Translations under genes and position numbers: made by a program
Notes under the pieces: model-generated
The model's input: the letters and a program-made list of their open reading frames with translations, nothing else
What the model was told of the DNA's origin: nothing
Database searches by the model: none
NCBI GenBank assembly: GCA_051656645.1
Contig: JBOGCH010000013.1
Span: 37,482 to 101,481, forward strand
Length of the DNA: 64,000 nucleotides
Source of the DNA: JBOGCH01 sp051656645
GTDB lineage: Bacteria > Bacteroidota > Bacteroidia > Bacteroidales > Marinifilaceae
Direction: 5' to 3'
In this document: in pieces, positions 50,150 through 60,091 of the stretch
Layout of the letters: each line of letters begins with the position of its first letter
Numbering within the stretch: position 1 is the stretch's first letter

Positions 50150-51271
50150 TTACATACTTTTTATTTTTAAAGCGTTTAATTGATTACTTTTCCATGTGGC
50201 TGGTGGTTGGCCTGAGATGCTTGTAAATACCTTAATAAAATGCGAGCGAGAGGTGTATCCCGTCATTTCAGCAATCTCATCATTAACCTTATGCGGACTT
50301 TCCAGCATTATCTCTTGAGCATATTTAATTCGTTGTATATTAATCCAATCGCGGAATGTGGTATTTAATTCAGTGTTAATGAACCGTGATAAATAGGTTT
50401 TGTTTATACCCACAGTTACGCTTAGGGCATTAATGGTGACCCCTTGTTCAAGGTATCCTCCTTTTTCTATCCACTCCTTTAAGTGCTTGTCAATGTTGTT
50501 TTTCTGTTCTATGGTAAGAGTTTTACTTCCGGAGTCATCCACATCTTTTTCAGTCTCCGGTTCAATGGCGCTATTTACAAGGACTGTGCTGTTGAGGTAA
50601 CTCAAATAGCAGCAAAATATATAATAGAACAGAATAACATTGATGGTGAGATAAATAGCGAAGGACCATTCCGTAAAGAAAGTCATAATGGGACATAAAA
50701 TTCCAGTAGCAATCTTTAGAAAGACACTCTTACTCATCCATCTAATAAAGATGGACGTGTCGTCAGAGTAGTAATTATTCAGCATCTTGACAGACCTCCT
50801 GTAGGTGCGTATAAAATCAACACCCATTCGTCCTATGTAAAGGAACATGGCTACTGCTCCGAGTTTTAGGACAATACTGATTATCCGTTCAGGTAGCAAT
50901 GCTATGGATGCCCATATTGTTATAGATGCAACTATGCAAATAATGGCATCACCAATCATTCTCTTTTTCTGGAGAAACTTATTATCTAGTAAAGAGATAT
51001 AGGAATAGCCTACAAGAGTTCCGGAGAAAAAGAAAAAGGTAATGTTAAGTGCTGCTGCAATATCGGGTGCCACTAGGCGTGGTCTGAAAAACCATTGCAG
51101 TAAAAATTGGATGCCTATAATTAAATAGGCAATTCCGAGCAATTTACGTGCTTTATAGTATTGAGTTAATGAATGTTTTGACGAGATATTTCCATATAAA
51201 AGGTAAAATCCCATTAAAAACATAACTGTCCATGCAATAAGTTGAGTATTATGTATATAAGTATGAAGCAT
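50150..51271 (-). CDS. Membrane-anchored AraC-family transcriptional regulator
   Basis: The 373-residue protein starts at ATG 51271; the in-frame TTG at 51286 is less likely. The N-terminal two thirds contains about six to seven hydrophobic helices. The C-terminal about 110 residues are an AraC double helix-turn-helix (INALSVTVGINKTYLSRFINTELNTTFRDWINIQRIKYAQEIMLES ... IAEMTGYTSRSHFIKVFTSISGQPPATWK). The regulator probably senses a signal in the membrane or periplasm and controls the divergent TonB receptor operon at 51580-56629. I infer this from their arrangement. Confidence 0.86.
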   Translation of the reverse strand: MLHTYIHNTQLIAWTVMFLMGFYLLYGNISSKHSLTQYYKARKLLGIAYLIIGIQFLLQWFFRPRLVAPDIAAALNITFFFFSGTLVGYSYISLLDNKFLQKKRMIGDAIICIVASITIWASIALLPERIISIVLKLGAVAMFLYIGRMGVDFIRTYRRSVKMLNNYYSDDTSIFIRWMSKSVFLKIATGILCPIMTFFTEWSFAIYLTINVILFYYIFCCYLSYLNSTVLVNSAIEPETEKDVDDSGSKTLTIEQKNNIDKHLKEWIEKGGYLEQGVTINALSVTVGINKTYLSRFINTELNTTFRDWINIQRIKYAQEIMLESPHKVNDEIAEMTGYTSRSHFIKVFTSISGQPPATWKSNQLNALKIKSM

Positions 51272-51579
51272 AAATTGAATTTGCAAATTATGTCGTAAAT
51301 ATATAAAAATAGAATAAAATTTTAGGTGTGCGAATTTGGAAATTTGTCAAAAACAGACAGAAGTTAACTAAGCTGGACTGGGTCTTAGCATAATATAGAC
51401 AAGGAATTGTAACGAGTGGAACAAGAGTGTGACAAGATTAAGATGCGGCATATACAGTATGAATTCCCTACCAATAGATAGCTACTTACGCATTGTTTTT
51501 ACCTATAATTGGCGATTGATGTACCCTTTCTCAAGCTTTAATTTTACATCGTTTTAATAACAGAAAAACATTTAATACA
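51272..51579. other. Divergent control region of the AraC regulator and TonB receptor
   Basis: About 310 bases contain the start regions of both genes. TATAATTG near 51510 approximates the -7 consensus for the receptor. I find no Fur-type or B12-type element that I would defend. The AraC binding site probably lies here. Confidence 0.4.
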
Positions 51580-53958
51580 TTGAAAGCTATTTTAAAGAAA
51601 TTGATAGGGTCATATATTCTGGTTTCTATCGCACTATTAACTTATGCAGAGAGTAATGCTACATTATCGGGTATTGTGCAAACAACGAAAGATGAAGCTG
51701 TAGAGTATGCATTGGTTTATCTAAAAGGAACTAATTATAGCAGTACTACAGACGAGAAAGGCTTTTATCGCCTGCAAGCACCGGCCGGTCAGTACACGTT
51801 GGTTATTTTTTCAGCGGGGTATGAAACGGTAGAAAAAGCTATTCATTTAGTTAATGAGCATGCAACAGAGTATAATCCATTAATAGTTCCATTATCGGTA
51901 CAATTGGACGAGGTAACAATAGCATCTAAGAGTATAAGTACTTTGCAGCGATCTGCTTTTAATGCAATTAAGATTAATACCAAACATCTTAGAAATTCTA
52001 CGAAAAACTTAAGTGATGCGCTTGTAAAGGCTCCTGGTGTGAAATTGCGCGAATCAGGAGGTGTAGGATCGGATATGCAGTTAATGATAGATGGCTTTAG
52101 TGGAAAACATGTAAAGGTGTTTATTGATGGAGTTCCTCAGGAAGGTGTAGGTAGCTCCTTTTCGCTGAATAATATACCGGTTAGTTTTGCGGAAAGTATT
52201 GAGGTATATAAAGGTGTAGTACCAGTTGGTTTTGGAACCGATGCTTTAGGTGGTGTGGTTAATATTGTAACCAATAAAAAACCGCGCGGATGGTTTCTTG
52301 ATGCGTCTTACTCTTACGGATCGTTTAATACACATAAATCGTCAGTTAATTTTGGACATACGCTTAATAATGGGCTTACTTATGAGATTAATGCATTTCA
52401 AAACTACTCCGATAATAATTACCACATTTATGCTCCTGTAAAGGACTTTGAGACCGGAAGATTGGATACGGATAAAAAGGAGCGTGTGAAACGCTTCAAT
52501 GACACGTATCATAATGAGGCGGTAATAGGAAAAGTGGGCTTGGTAAACAAGAGTTGGGCCGATAGGGTTTTGTTAGGTTTTAGCTATACAAATGTATATA
52601 AGGAATTGCAGACCGGTGTGCGTCAAAATACAGTATATGGTGATAAACATAGTCATGGATACTCCTATATGCCATCTCTTGAATACAGTAAACGAGATAT
52701 GCTTGTTCGCGGCTTAAATCTAGTCTTTACTGCAAATTATAATAAAGATAAAATTACCCATGTGGATACATCTGCTTATGAGTACAATTGGCGTGGAGAC
52801 AAACAGTTAATGAATTCACGTGGAGAGCAGTCTTATCAGCATACACGGGTAAATAACACCAATTGGAATGGTACCGTAACGCTTGATTACCGCATTGGTA
52901 ATGTGCATGCTTTTACCTTTAACAATGTACTTCACAGCTTTAACCGTTCAAATACGTCACTTCTTGCTAATGAGGAAGTAACGGATCCAATAATGAAGGA
53001 AACTCGTAAAAATGTGGCAGGGCTATCCTACCGTTTAATGCCATCTGAGCATTGGAACCTCTCGGTGTTTGCAAAACATTATAACCAATTCGTTGCTGGC
53101 CCAATGGCTACGGATAATACAAACTCGGACTACATACGTACTTCCCGTAGTGTAAGCTCAATAGGATATGGAGCTGCCAGCACCTATTTTATTTTGCCTG
53201 AATTACAGGTGAAATTATCGTACGAGAAAGCTTATCGCCTTCCAACCATAGAAGAGATGTTTGGGAATGAGGATATTGAAATGGGCGATATAGGTATAAG
53301 ACCGGAGAGCAGCAATAATTTAAACTTTAATGTTAGCTTCAGCAAAACCATAGGTAATAATGACATATATGTTGAGGGTGGACTACTTTATCGTAATACT
53401 GACGACTATATTCAACGTAACATTATAGATCTAAGTGGTGGTAAACGTGCTGCTAGCTATATTAATTATGGTAAAGTATTGACTCAAGGCTATAACGTTG
53501 CTTTGCGTTACAGTTTCTCTAATTGGCTAAATATTGGTGGGAACTATACGCAAATGAATGTACGCGATAACCAAAAAACGGCAATTGGAAGCAGTGCGGA
53601 AAATATTGCATATAGGGAGCGAATGCCAAATTTACCCTACCATTTTGCCGATATGGACCTTACGTTTACTAAACATAACTTTTTAAAGAGAGGTAACACA
53701 CTGATATTTACTTATGATAATCAGTATGTACATCAGTTTAGCTATTACTCTTCTATTATAGGATCAAATAAAGGAGAGTACGTAGTACCCAACCAGTTTT
53801 CTCATAATCTGACAATGTCATATAGCATTCGGAATGGACGATACAACGTCGCAATTGAGTGTCGTAATCTGCTAGATGAGAAATTGTATGACAACTTTAG
53901 TCTGCAGAAAGCGGGACGTGCTTTCTATGGCAAATTCCGAATTTACTTAGGACAATAA
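51580..53958 (+). CDS. TonB-dependent outer-membrane receptor
   Basis: The 792-residue protein starts with TTG. There is no ATG nearby in frame, and the signal peptide (MKAILKKLIGSYILVSIALLTYAE) begins at exactly this codon. A carboxypeptidase-regulatory-like domain (about 28-110) is followed by a plug (LSDALVKAPGVKLRESGGVGSDMQLMIDG ... IEVYKGVVPVGFGTDALGGVVNIVTNKK). The barrel ends FYGKFRIYLGQ. The group resembles FecA/ferric-siderophore or heme receptors more than SusC. It is first in an operon with a DUF4374 lipoprotein and a PepSY protein, pointing to iron or heme uptake. Ligand unknown. Confidence 0.88.
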   Translation: MKAILKKLIGSYILVSIALLTYAESNATLSGIVQTTKDEAVEYALVYLKGTNYSSTTDEKGFYRLQAPAGQYTLVIFSAGYETVEKAIHLVNEHATEYNPLIVPLSVQLDEVTIASKSISTLQRSAFNAIKINTKHLRNSTKNLSDALVKAPGVKLRESGGVGSDMQLMIDGFSGKHVKVFIDGVPQEGVGSSFSLNNIPVSFAESIEVYKGVVPVGFGTDALGGVVNIVTNKKPRGWFLDASYSYGSFNTHKSSVNFGHTLNNGLTYEINAFQNYSDNNYHIYAPVKDFETGRLDTDKKERVKRFNDTYHNEAVIGKVGLVNKSWADRVLLGFSYTNVYKELQTGVRQNTVYGDKHSHGYSYMPSLEYSKRDMLVRGLNLVFTANYNKDKITHVDTSAYEYNWRGDKQLMNSRGEQSYQHTRVNNTNWNGTVTLDYRIGNVHAFTFNNVLHSFNRSNTSLLANEEVTDPIMKETRKNVAGLSYRLMPSEHWNLSVFAKHYNQFVAGPMATDNTNSDYIRTSRSVSSIGYGAASTYFILPELQVKLSYEKAYRLPTIEEMFGNEDIEMGDIGIRPESSNNLNFNVSFSKTIGNNDIYVEGGLLYRNTDDYIQRNIIDLSGGKRAASYINYGKVLTQGYNVALRYSFSNWLNIGGNYTQMNVRDNQKTAIGSSAENIAYRERMPNLPYHFADMDLTFTKHNFLKRGNTLIFTYDNQYVHQFSYYSSIIGSNKGEYVVPNQFSHNLTMSYSIRNGRYNVAIECRNLLDEKLYDNFSLQKAGRAFYGKFRIYLGQ

Positions 53959-53981
53959 TTATAATCCAAAATAAAACTAAT

Positions 53982-55376
53982 ATGAAAAGAAACTACTTCT
54001 TTCTAGGACTCCTTGCAACAGGACTGGCTTTTACAGCGTGCGATAAAGACTCAATTAATAGTGGTATTGAATCTGGAGCAAATGGAGAATATGTACTAGC
54101 TGCCTCAGTAACGGCATCCGGGAATACTACAAATGTGTTGGTAACATCACAATCCCTTGACAATGGTGTTGTTACCACTAGAAATAACGGAGTGGTAAAT
54201 GATGGAGCAAGCTTCTGGGTTTTCTATAAAAATCAATATCTATATGCTCTGACATATAACCAAGGCGAAGCCGGAACTACGCGTTCCTATATTATGGACT
54301 CTCAGGGAGAGATTATAAAGCGATCGGCAGAATATGGGGTAAAAAGATTTACAACCTATGGCATATATGATAAATATATTATGACTTCTTCAACGGGCGA
54401 TGGTCCTACAGAATGGAACGATGAGAATGGTTATACTCCTAAGGCATTTTTATTATCCTATCTTGATCCTGCCGCAGAAACCTATACAACTAATGATACG
54501 CGAAACGAAAACTACTTATCAGAGAACTTCCTGAATAATGGTGAGTTTGTGACATTGGCGGGACTCCTTGAATATAAAGGCAAAATTTACAGTGCACCTA
54601 TCCCCATGGGGTTAAGTCAATATGGTACTAAAACGGAGAATGGAAAATGGATATTGCCCGGCAATGAGGATTTGGTGAAAACCGAAGCCGGAGGTAGCAA
54701 CAGTAGTGCCTACAAAAAGGATGAACTTCAATGGACTCAGTATCCTGATGAATGCTGGATAGCTATTTTCGATGATGAGCAAATGACTGGGAAAAAGCTA
54801 ATAAAAACAGACAGAATTAGTTATGCAGCAGGACGCAACAAGTCTCAATATTACCAAATGATTTGGGCGGCAGATAATGGGGATATCTATGTATTCTCTC
54901 CTAGCTATGCTAAAACAATGGTTGATCAGCGCCAACAAACAACGTTACCTGCCGGTGTAGTACGTATTCCAAACGGAAGTGCCGATTTTGATAATTACTA
55001 CTGTAATTTGGAGGCTTTAACGGGTGGAAACTCATTCCTTCGTACATGGCACATTGCCGAAGATTACTTCTTGTTACTTATGTATGATAAGCCATTCTCT
55101 GAGACTGATTGGGTAGCAAATCAACTTGCTATATTTAAAGCAAGCGAGAAAAAGTTGACCTATGTAAGCGGTTTACCATCAACTGATCTTATTAGCGGCT
55201 TTGGAAATGCGCCATATGTTGAAAATGGTGATGCTTACGTAACAATAACCTTTAACGAAGGGGGAGGCAATCCGGCCATATACAAAATAAATCCTGCCAC
55301 AGCATCTGCAGTTCAAGGTTTAACTATTGAGGCTACACAAGTAACTGGAGTTGGAAAATTAACAGCAAAGAAATAG
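53982..55376 (+). CDS. DUF4374-family lipoprotein
   Basis: The 464-residue lipoprotein has lipobox LAFTAC (Cys20) and a body rich in propeller-like repeats. Motifs such as YVLAASVTASGNTTNVLVTSQSLDNG and ISYAAGRNKSQYYQMIWAADNGDIYVFSPSYA read like DUF4374, a family that sits beside TonB receptors and PepSY proteins in Bacteroidetes iron-type operons. Its biochemical role is not established; ligand delivery to the receptor is a reasonable guess. It lies 23 bases downstream of the receptor gene. Confidence 0.75.
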   Translation: MKRNYFFLGLLATGLAFTACDKDSINSGIESGANGEYVLAASVTASGNTTNVLVTSQSLDNGVVTTRNNGVVNDGASFWVFYKNQYLYALTYNQGEAGTTRSYIMDSQGEIIKRSAEYGVKRFTTYGIYDKYIMTSSTGDGPTEWNDENGYTPKAFLLSYLDPAAETYTTNDTRNENYLSENFLNNGEFVTLAGLLEYKGKIYSAPIPMGLSQYGTKTENGKWILPGNEDLVKTEAGGSNSSAYKKDELQWTQYPDECWIAIFDDEQMTGKKLIKTDRISYAAGRNKSQYYQMIWAADNGDIYVFSPSYAKTMVDQRQQTTLPAGVVRIPNGSADFDNYYCNLEALTGGNSFLRTWHIAEDYFLLLMYDKPFSETDWVANQLAIFKASEKKLTYVSGLPSTDLISGFGNAPYVENGDAYVTITFNEGGGNPAIYKINPATASAVQGLTIEATQVTGVGKLTAKK

Positions 55377-55459
55377 CAAGGACTTATCGTCGGTGTTTTC
55401 TTATGTTGTTGATATACAATGTAGGAAAATGCCGATAGAATATAATAACGAAACAATAA

Positions 55460-56629
55460 ATGAGAAAATTCTTCTTTAAGCTGCATTTATGGTTATCCAT
55501 ACCTTTTGGCATTGTCATCGCTGTGGTTTGTTTAACAGGCGCAATATTAGTATTTGAAACCGAACTGCTGGAGGTGTGCTATCCCTCTCGGTATTTTGTA
55601 AAAGAGGTCAAGGCCGAACCTTTATCACCTGCCACGCTGTTGAGTGAAGCACGTCAACAGTTACCAGATTCTATTGAAATTACGGGGCTACGTGTTTCAA
55701 TGAATCCTAAACGTACTTACCAAATTGTACTGCCGGGGAAAAAAGCGACAGCTTTCATTGATCCTTATACCGCCGTAATTACTGGAGTTGATAATGGACA
55801 AGGCTTTTTTATGCAAACAATGCGTTTACACAGGTGGTTACTAGATAGTTATAAACGCGATGGTAGCTTCTCTCTGGGAAAAGCAATTGTTGGTTATTCA
55901 ACATTGGTTATGGTAGCTATCCTTATAAGTGGATTGGTAATTTGGTATCCACGCAATAGGAAATCCTTGGTTAATAGACTTAAAATTAATACAAAGATGG
56001 GTTGGCATCGTTTCTTCTATGACTTACATATCTCAGGAGGATTCTATGCAACGTTGCTTTTGCTTGTTTTGGCACTCACCGGTTTAACGTGGTCTTTTGG
56101 TTGGTATCGCGATGCTTTCTATAGTGCATTTGGAGTGGAAACTACTCAAACGCAAACACATGCTCATACAAATTCGGCTTCTGCTGATAAATTGCGCGAT
56201 AAACAAGGAGGACAACAAGCCCGAGAGCGTAAAGGAAACGGACATTCGCATACCCAAGATAGAGAGAGGAGTAATGCTTATGTACAGTGGGAAACTGTAT
56301 TGACCGAATTAAAAAATCGTTATCCAAACTATAACAGTATCACCATACAGGATGGTTCTGCTTCGGTTTCCACTGCTAATTATGGCAATACACGTGGTAG
56401 TGACCGTTATACATTTAATCCGCATAATGGAACAATAACGGAAATCCAACTCTACAAGGACCAACCTTCTAGTGGAAAAATAAGAGGATGGATATATTCT
56501 GTACATGTAGGTACATGGGGAGGAGTAACTACTCGCATCTTATCCTTTGCCGTATCCCTTTTAGGAGCCGTATTTGCAATAACGGGCTATTACTTTTGGA
56601 TAAGAAAAAAAGTCCGTAAAAAGCGATAA
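55460..56629 (+). CDS. PepSY-associated TM protein with His-rich loop
   Basis: The 389-residue inner-membrane protein starts with the signature FKLHLWLSIPFGIVIAVVCLTGAILVFETEL (TM1) and has further helices near 152-170 and 200-216. A large loop (about 227-275) includes several histidines (THAHTN, NGHSHTQD). The final helix is followed by the ending YFWIRKKVRKKR. Its family (PepSY_TM, PiuB-like) is associated with reduction or handling of ferric siderophores and heme. It is the third gene of the TonB-DUF4374 operon, ended by the terminator at 56662-56691. Confidence 0.85.
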   Translation: MRKFFFKLHLWLSIPFGIVIAVVCLTGAILVFETELLEVCYPSRYFVKEVKAEPLSPATLLSEARQQLPDSIEITGLRVSMNPKRTYQIVLPGKKATAFIDPYTAVITGVDNGQGFFMQTMRLHRWLLDSYKRDGSFSLGKAIVGYSTLVMVAILISGLVIWYPRNRKSLVNRLKINTKMGWHRFFYDLHISGGFYATLLLLVLALTGLTWSFGWYRDAFYSAFGVETTQTQTHAHTNSASADKLRDKQGGQQARERKGNGHSHTQDRERSNAYVQWETVLTELKNRYPNYNSITIQDGSASVSTANYGNTRGSDRYTFNPHNGTITEIQLYKDQPSSGKIRGWIYSVHVGTWGGVTTRILSFAVSLLGAVFAITGYYFWIRKKVRKKR

Positions 56630-56661
56630 CCCGTGAGTTACGTATTTTATCTGTTGGATAT

Positions 56662-56691
56662 AAAAAAAGAGACCATGCGGTCTCTTTTTTT
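56662..56691. terminator. Bidirectional terminator between the iron operon and glyS
   Basis: AAAAAAAGAGACC (56662-56674) pairs perfectly with 56679-56691 over ATGC and ends in seven T. It lies between convergent operons. Confidence 0.9.
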
Positions 56692-56709
56692 ATTATATAG
56701 TAATGTAAA

Positions 56710-58260
56710 TTACTTAATCTTGCGAAGCAAGTTTGAGATATCTGTTTTCTCTTTCAAAATACCATAAAGAGAGTCAATAGATACACGTTGTTGCTCCATT
56801 GTATCGCGGTCGCGGATAGTTACACAGTTATCTGTAAGTGTGTCATGATCCACAGTAATACAGAATGGTGTACCAATTGCGTCTTGGCGACGGTAACGCT
56901 TACCAATAGTATCTTTCTCGTCATACTGACAGTTAAAGTCGTATTTCAATGAATCAAGAATTTCACGCGCTTTGTCAGGTAGTCCGTCTTTTTTCACTAA
57001 TGGCATTACAGCTAATTTTACCGGAGCAAGCGGAGCAGGTAAACGTAATACTACGCGTGAGTCATTTTTACCATCTTTGCTTAAGTCCTCTTCACAGTAA
57101 GCTGCGCTCATAATTTGAAGGAACATACGGTCAACACCGATTGATGTTTCTACAACGTAAGGAACGTATGATTGATTCAACTCAGGATCAAAATATTGAA
57201 TTTTTCTTCCTGAGAACTTTTCATGTTGAGAAAGGTCAAAATCTGTACGTGAGTGAATACCTTCCACCTCTTTGAATCCAAATGGGAAACGGTATTCAAT
57301 ATCAGTAGCCGCGTTAGCGTAGTGAGCTAATTTCTCATGGTCATGGAAACGGTAATTTTCAGCGCCAAAACCAAGTAGTTGGTGCCATTTCATACGTGTT
57401 TCTTTCCATTGTTTAAACCACTCTAACTCGCTTCCAGGGCGTACAAAGAATTGCATTTCCATTTGTTCAAATTCACGCATACGGAAAATAAACTGACGAG
57501 CAACAATCTCGTTACGGAAAGCTTTACCAATTTGTGCAATACCAAACGGAATTTTCATACGTCCGCTTTTTTGCACATTTAGGAAGTTTACAAAGATACC
57601 TTGTGCTGTTTCCGGACGTAAGTAAATTTTACTTGCTCCTTCGGCAGTCGATCCCATTTCAGTAGAGAACATTAAGTTAAACTGGCGTACTTCAGTCCAG
57701 TTAGAAGTTCCTGAAATAGGACATACTATGCCACAATCAAGGATTAAGTTACGTACAGCGTCAAGATCGTTAGCATTTAATGCCTCGGACATACGTGCTG
57801 TAATCTCTTCAATTTTTTGTTTGTTGCGAAGAACATTAGGGTTTGTTTCAAGGAACTTCTCTTTGTCAAACTCAGCGCCGAATTTCTTCTCAGCCTTAGT
57901 AAGTTCTTTCGCTATTTTATCCTCATATTTTGCAATATGATCCTCAATTAAAACGTCAGCGCGGTAACGTTTCTTAGAGTCTTTATTATCAATCAACGGA
58001 TCGTTAAACGCGTCAACGTGTCCGGATGCTTTCCATGTTGTAGGGTGCATAAAGATTGCCGAATCAATACCGACAATATTTTCATGCAAACGCACCATTG
58101 ACTCCCACCAATATCTTTTGATGTTGTTTTTTAATTCCACACCATTTTGCCCGTAGTCATACACCGCTCCCAGACCATCATAGATGTCCGATGATTGGAA
58201 TACAAATCCGTACTCTTTACTGTGTGATACCAGTTTCTTAAAAATGTCTTCTTGTGCCAT
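56710..58260 (-). CDS. glyS: Glycyl-tRNA synthetase (class II, homodimer type)
   Basis: The 516-residue cytoplasmic enzyme charges tRNA-Gly. It has the class II catalytic core: FKKLVSHSKEYGFVFQSSDIYDG near the N-terminus, motif 2 (AFRNEIVARQFIFRMREFEQMEMQFFV) and the motif 3 block (ETSIGVDRMFLQIM). A C-terminal anticodon-binding domain (about 400-516) follows. It is the alpha2-type synthetase, not the alpha2-beta2 GlyQ/GlyS type. Its gene begins 16 bases after the Na/Pi cotransporter gene on the same strand, so the two are probably co-transcribed. Confidence 0.95.
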   Translation of the reverse strand: MAQEDIFKKLVSHSKEYGFVFQSSDIYDGLGAVYDYGQNGVELKNNIKRYWWESMVRLHENIVGIDSAIFMHPTTWKASGHVDAFNDPLIDNKDSKKRYRADVLIEDHIAKYEDKIAKELTKAEKKFGAEFDKEKFLETNPNVLRNKQKIEEITARMSEALNANDLDAVRNLILDCGIVCPISGTSNWTEVRQFNLMFSTEMGSTAEGASKIYLRPETAQGIFVNFLNVQKSGRMKIPFGIAQIGKAFRNEIVARQFIFRMREFEQMEMQFFVRPGSELEWFKQWKETRMKWHQLLGFGAENYRFHDHEKLAHYANAATDIEYRFPFGFKEVEGIHSRTDFDLSQHEKFSGRKIQYFDPELNQSYVPYVVETSIGVDRMFLQIMSAAYCEEDLSKDGKNDSRVVLRLPAPLAPVKLAVMPLVKKDGLPDKAREILDSLKYDFNCQYDEKDTIGKRYRRQDAIGTPFCITVDHDTLTDNCVTIRDRDTMEQQRVSIDSLYGILKEKTDISNLLRKIK

Positions 58261-58276
58261 TATATTCTATTTTTTC

Positions 58277-59971
58277 TTAGTTATCGTATCCAATCTCCTT
58301 AATAGCCTGAGTTACATTGATAGCATAATCACCAATCTTTTCACACTCGGAGAAAATGTCGTTATAAAGGATTCCGGTCGAATAGTCGTACTGTTTCTTC
58401 TCAATAGCCAAGAAATGCTCTTGTTTCAAAATTGTACGGTAGTCATTAATTGCCTGCTCCATCTCATAAGCTTTCTTTGAGTTTACCTCTCTGTACTCCA
58501 TGGATAGATTGGTACACATTGCACCAAGCGCTTCATCAACCAAATCAAATATATGTCTAAGTTTATTGGTAAGCTCATCAGAGAATTCAACCTTTTGCTC
58601 GTTTTTGCGATTAAAAGCTTTAGCAACGTTTAGTGACGAATCGGCAATACTCTCAATTTCCGATACAATTTTGAACATCGCTTTAATACGTTGCGTATTT
58701 TGAGTAGATAATTTTGACTCCGATACTTTTGTCAAATAATCGGCAATCTCAACCTCAATGTTATCACTCTCATCTTCCATTTTGGTAAGTTGTTCAAACT
58801 TCTTCTCAAAATCCTTAGACGATAAGCTTAAACTTTCAATTACCTTCTCGTACATATCGCGCGTATTCTTAGCATATAAAGAGATCTCTTGTTTTGCTTG
58901 GAATATGGATGCATCAGGTGTTGAAAGCATACCCATTTTAATATGTTTCAATGTAAAGGTATCCTCCGGATTCTCCTTCATTGGTATAATCTTAGTTACC
59001 AATTTGGCAAGCAAACGGGTAAACCATATAAGTATTACAACATTCAATACATTAAATACCGTATGGAAAAGCGATAGAGACATTGGTACAGCTTCCGGCT
59101 CAACCATCGGATTTCCCATTCCTAGAGCAATTGCAAACTCCTCAATAACACGTAGGAATACCGGGAATATAGAAAGTACCCAAATAACTCCAAAAACGTT
59201 AAAAATAAGGTGGGCTAAAGCAGCTCTTTTTGCTGTTGTATTGGCAATCATGGCGGCTAAATTCGCCGTGATGGTAGTACCAATATTTTCCCCCAATACC
59301 ATAGAGGCTGCTATTGGGAAACTAATCCAACCATTGGCACACATTACCAGTGTTAAGGCCATTGTAGCCGAAGAGGATTGAATAAGTACAGTTAAAATGG
59401 AACCTATAATCATAAAGATGAAATAGGAAGCATAACCCATATCCGTGTAGTTTTGGATAAATGCCAACATTTCGGGATTAGATTTAAGGTCGGGCATAGC
59501 TTCTTTAAGAAACTGCAGACCAATAAATAATAAACCAAAACCTACAACAAGTTCTCCCCAGCTTTTACGAGAACGCTTTCCGGAAAATAACAATGGAAGA
59601 GACAAACCTATTAAAGGTAAAGAAATCTCGGCCATACTTATTTTAAAACCTAAAATTGAGATTAGCCAAGCTGTAAAGGTGGTACCTACATTGGCTCCCA
59701 TAATTACCCCGATAGATTCTACAAGGTTAAGTAATCCGGCATTTACAAAACTAACCACCATAACGGTTGTAGCGGAACTACTTTGAATAATGGTAGTGAT
59801 AAGTAATCCTGTCATCACGCCTTTTACGCGGTTGGAGGTCATTGCCGCAAGAAAATGTCGCATTTTGTCACCGGCAACCTTCTGTAAAGCCTCGCTCATC
59901 ATTTTCATCCCAAAAAGGAATACTCCTAATGAACCGATTAACTTCAGGAAGTCAAAAAATCCGTAATTCAT
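58277..59971 (-). CDS. Na/Pi cotransporter family protein with PhoU-like domain
   Basis: I choose ATG 59971 (MNYGFFDFLKLIGSLGVFLFGMKMM, 564 residues), since an upstream extension would put a non-family segment before the first helix. Two repeats of the Na/Pi module are visible through the paired QSSSATTV and QSSSATMA signatures and the GANVGTT and GENIGTT turns. The C-terminal about 200 residues form a PhoU-like helical bundle, probably cytosolic. It likely imports phosphate with sodium. It is placed upstream of glyS. Confidence 0.9.
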   Translation of the reverse strand: MNYGFFDFLKLIGSLGVFLFGMKMMSEALQKVAGDKMRHFLAAMTSNRVKGVMTGLLITTIIQSSSATTVMVVSFVNAGLLNLVESIGVIMGANVGTTFTAWLISILGFKISMAEISLPLIGLSLPLLFSGKRSRKSWGELVVGFGLLFIGLQFLKEAMPDLKSNPEMLAFIQNYTDMGYASYFIFMIIGSILTVLIQSSSATMALTLVMCANGWISFPIAASMVLGENIGTTITANLAAMIANTTAKRAALAHLIFNVFGVIWVLSIFPVFLRVIEEFAIALGMGNPMVEPEAVPMSLSLFHTVFNVLNVVILIWFTRLLAKLVTKIIPMKENPEDTFTLKHIKMGMLSTPDASIFQAKQEISLYAKNTRDMYEKVIESLSLSSKDFEKKFEQLTKMEDESDNIEVEIADYLTKVSESKLSTQNTQRIKAMFKIVSEIESIADSSLNVAKAFNRKNEQKVEFSDELTNKLRHIFDLVDEALGAMCTNLSMEYREVNSKKAYEMEQAINDYRTILKQEHFLAIEKKQYDYSTGILYNDIFSECEKIGDYAINVTQAIKEIGYDN

Positions 59972-60058
59972 CTTTTTGTTTTTAATATTATAATTTTCGC
60001 TTGTAAAATTACTCAACTGATTGATAATAGGAAACGATAAATGCAAAAAAAAAGGTCT

Positions 60059-60085
60059 CATAATGAGACCTTTTTAATATTTTTG
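60059..60085 (-). terminator. groEL terminator
   Basis: On the minus strand AAAAAGGTCTCA pairs with TGAGACCTTTTT over a 3-base loop, followed by more T. It begins 6 bases after the groEL stop. Confidence 0.88.
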
Positions 60086-60091
60086 ATTTTT

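Noticed and set aside
58758..59381. A 207-codon frame antisense to the Na/Pi cotransporter.
   Set aside because: It lies wholly inside a well-supported gene, mirrors its codon pattern and has no recognisable product.
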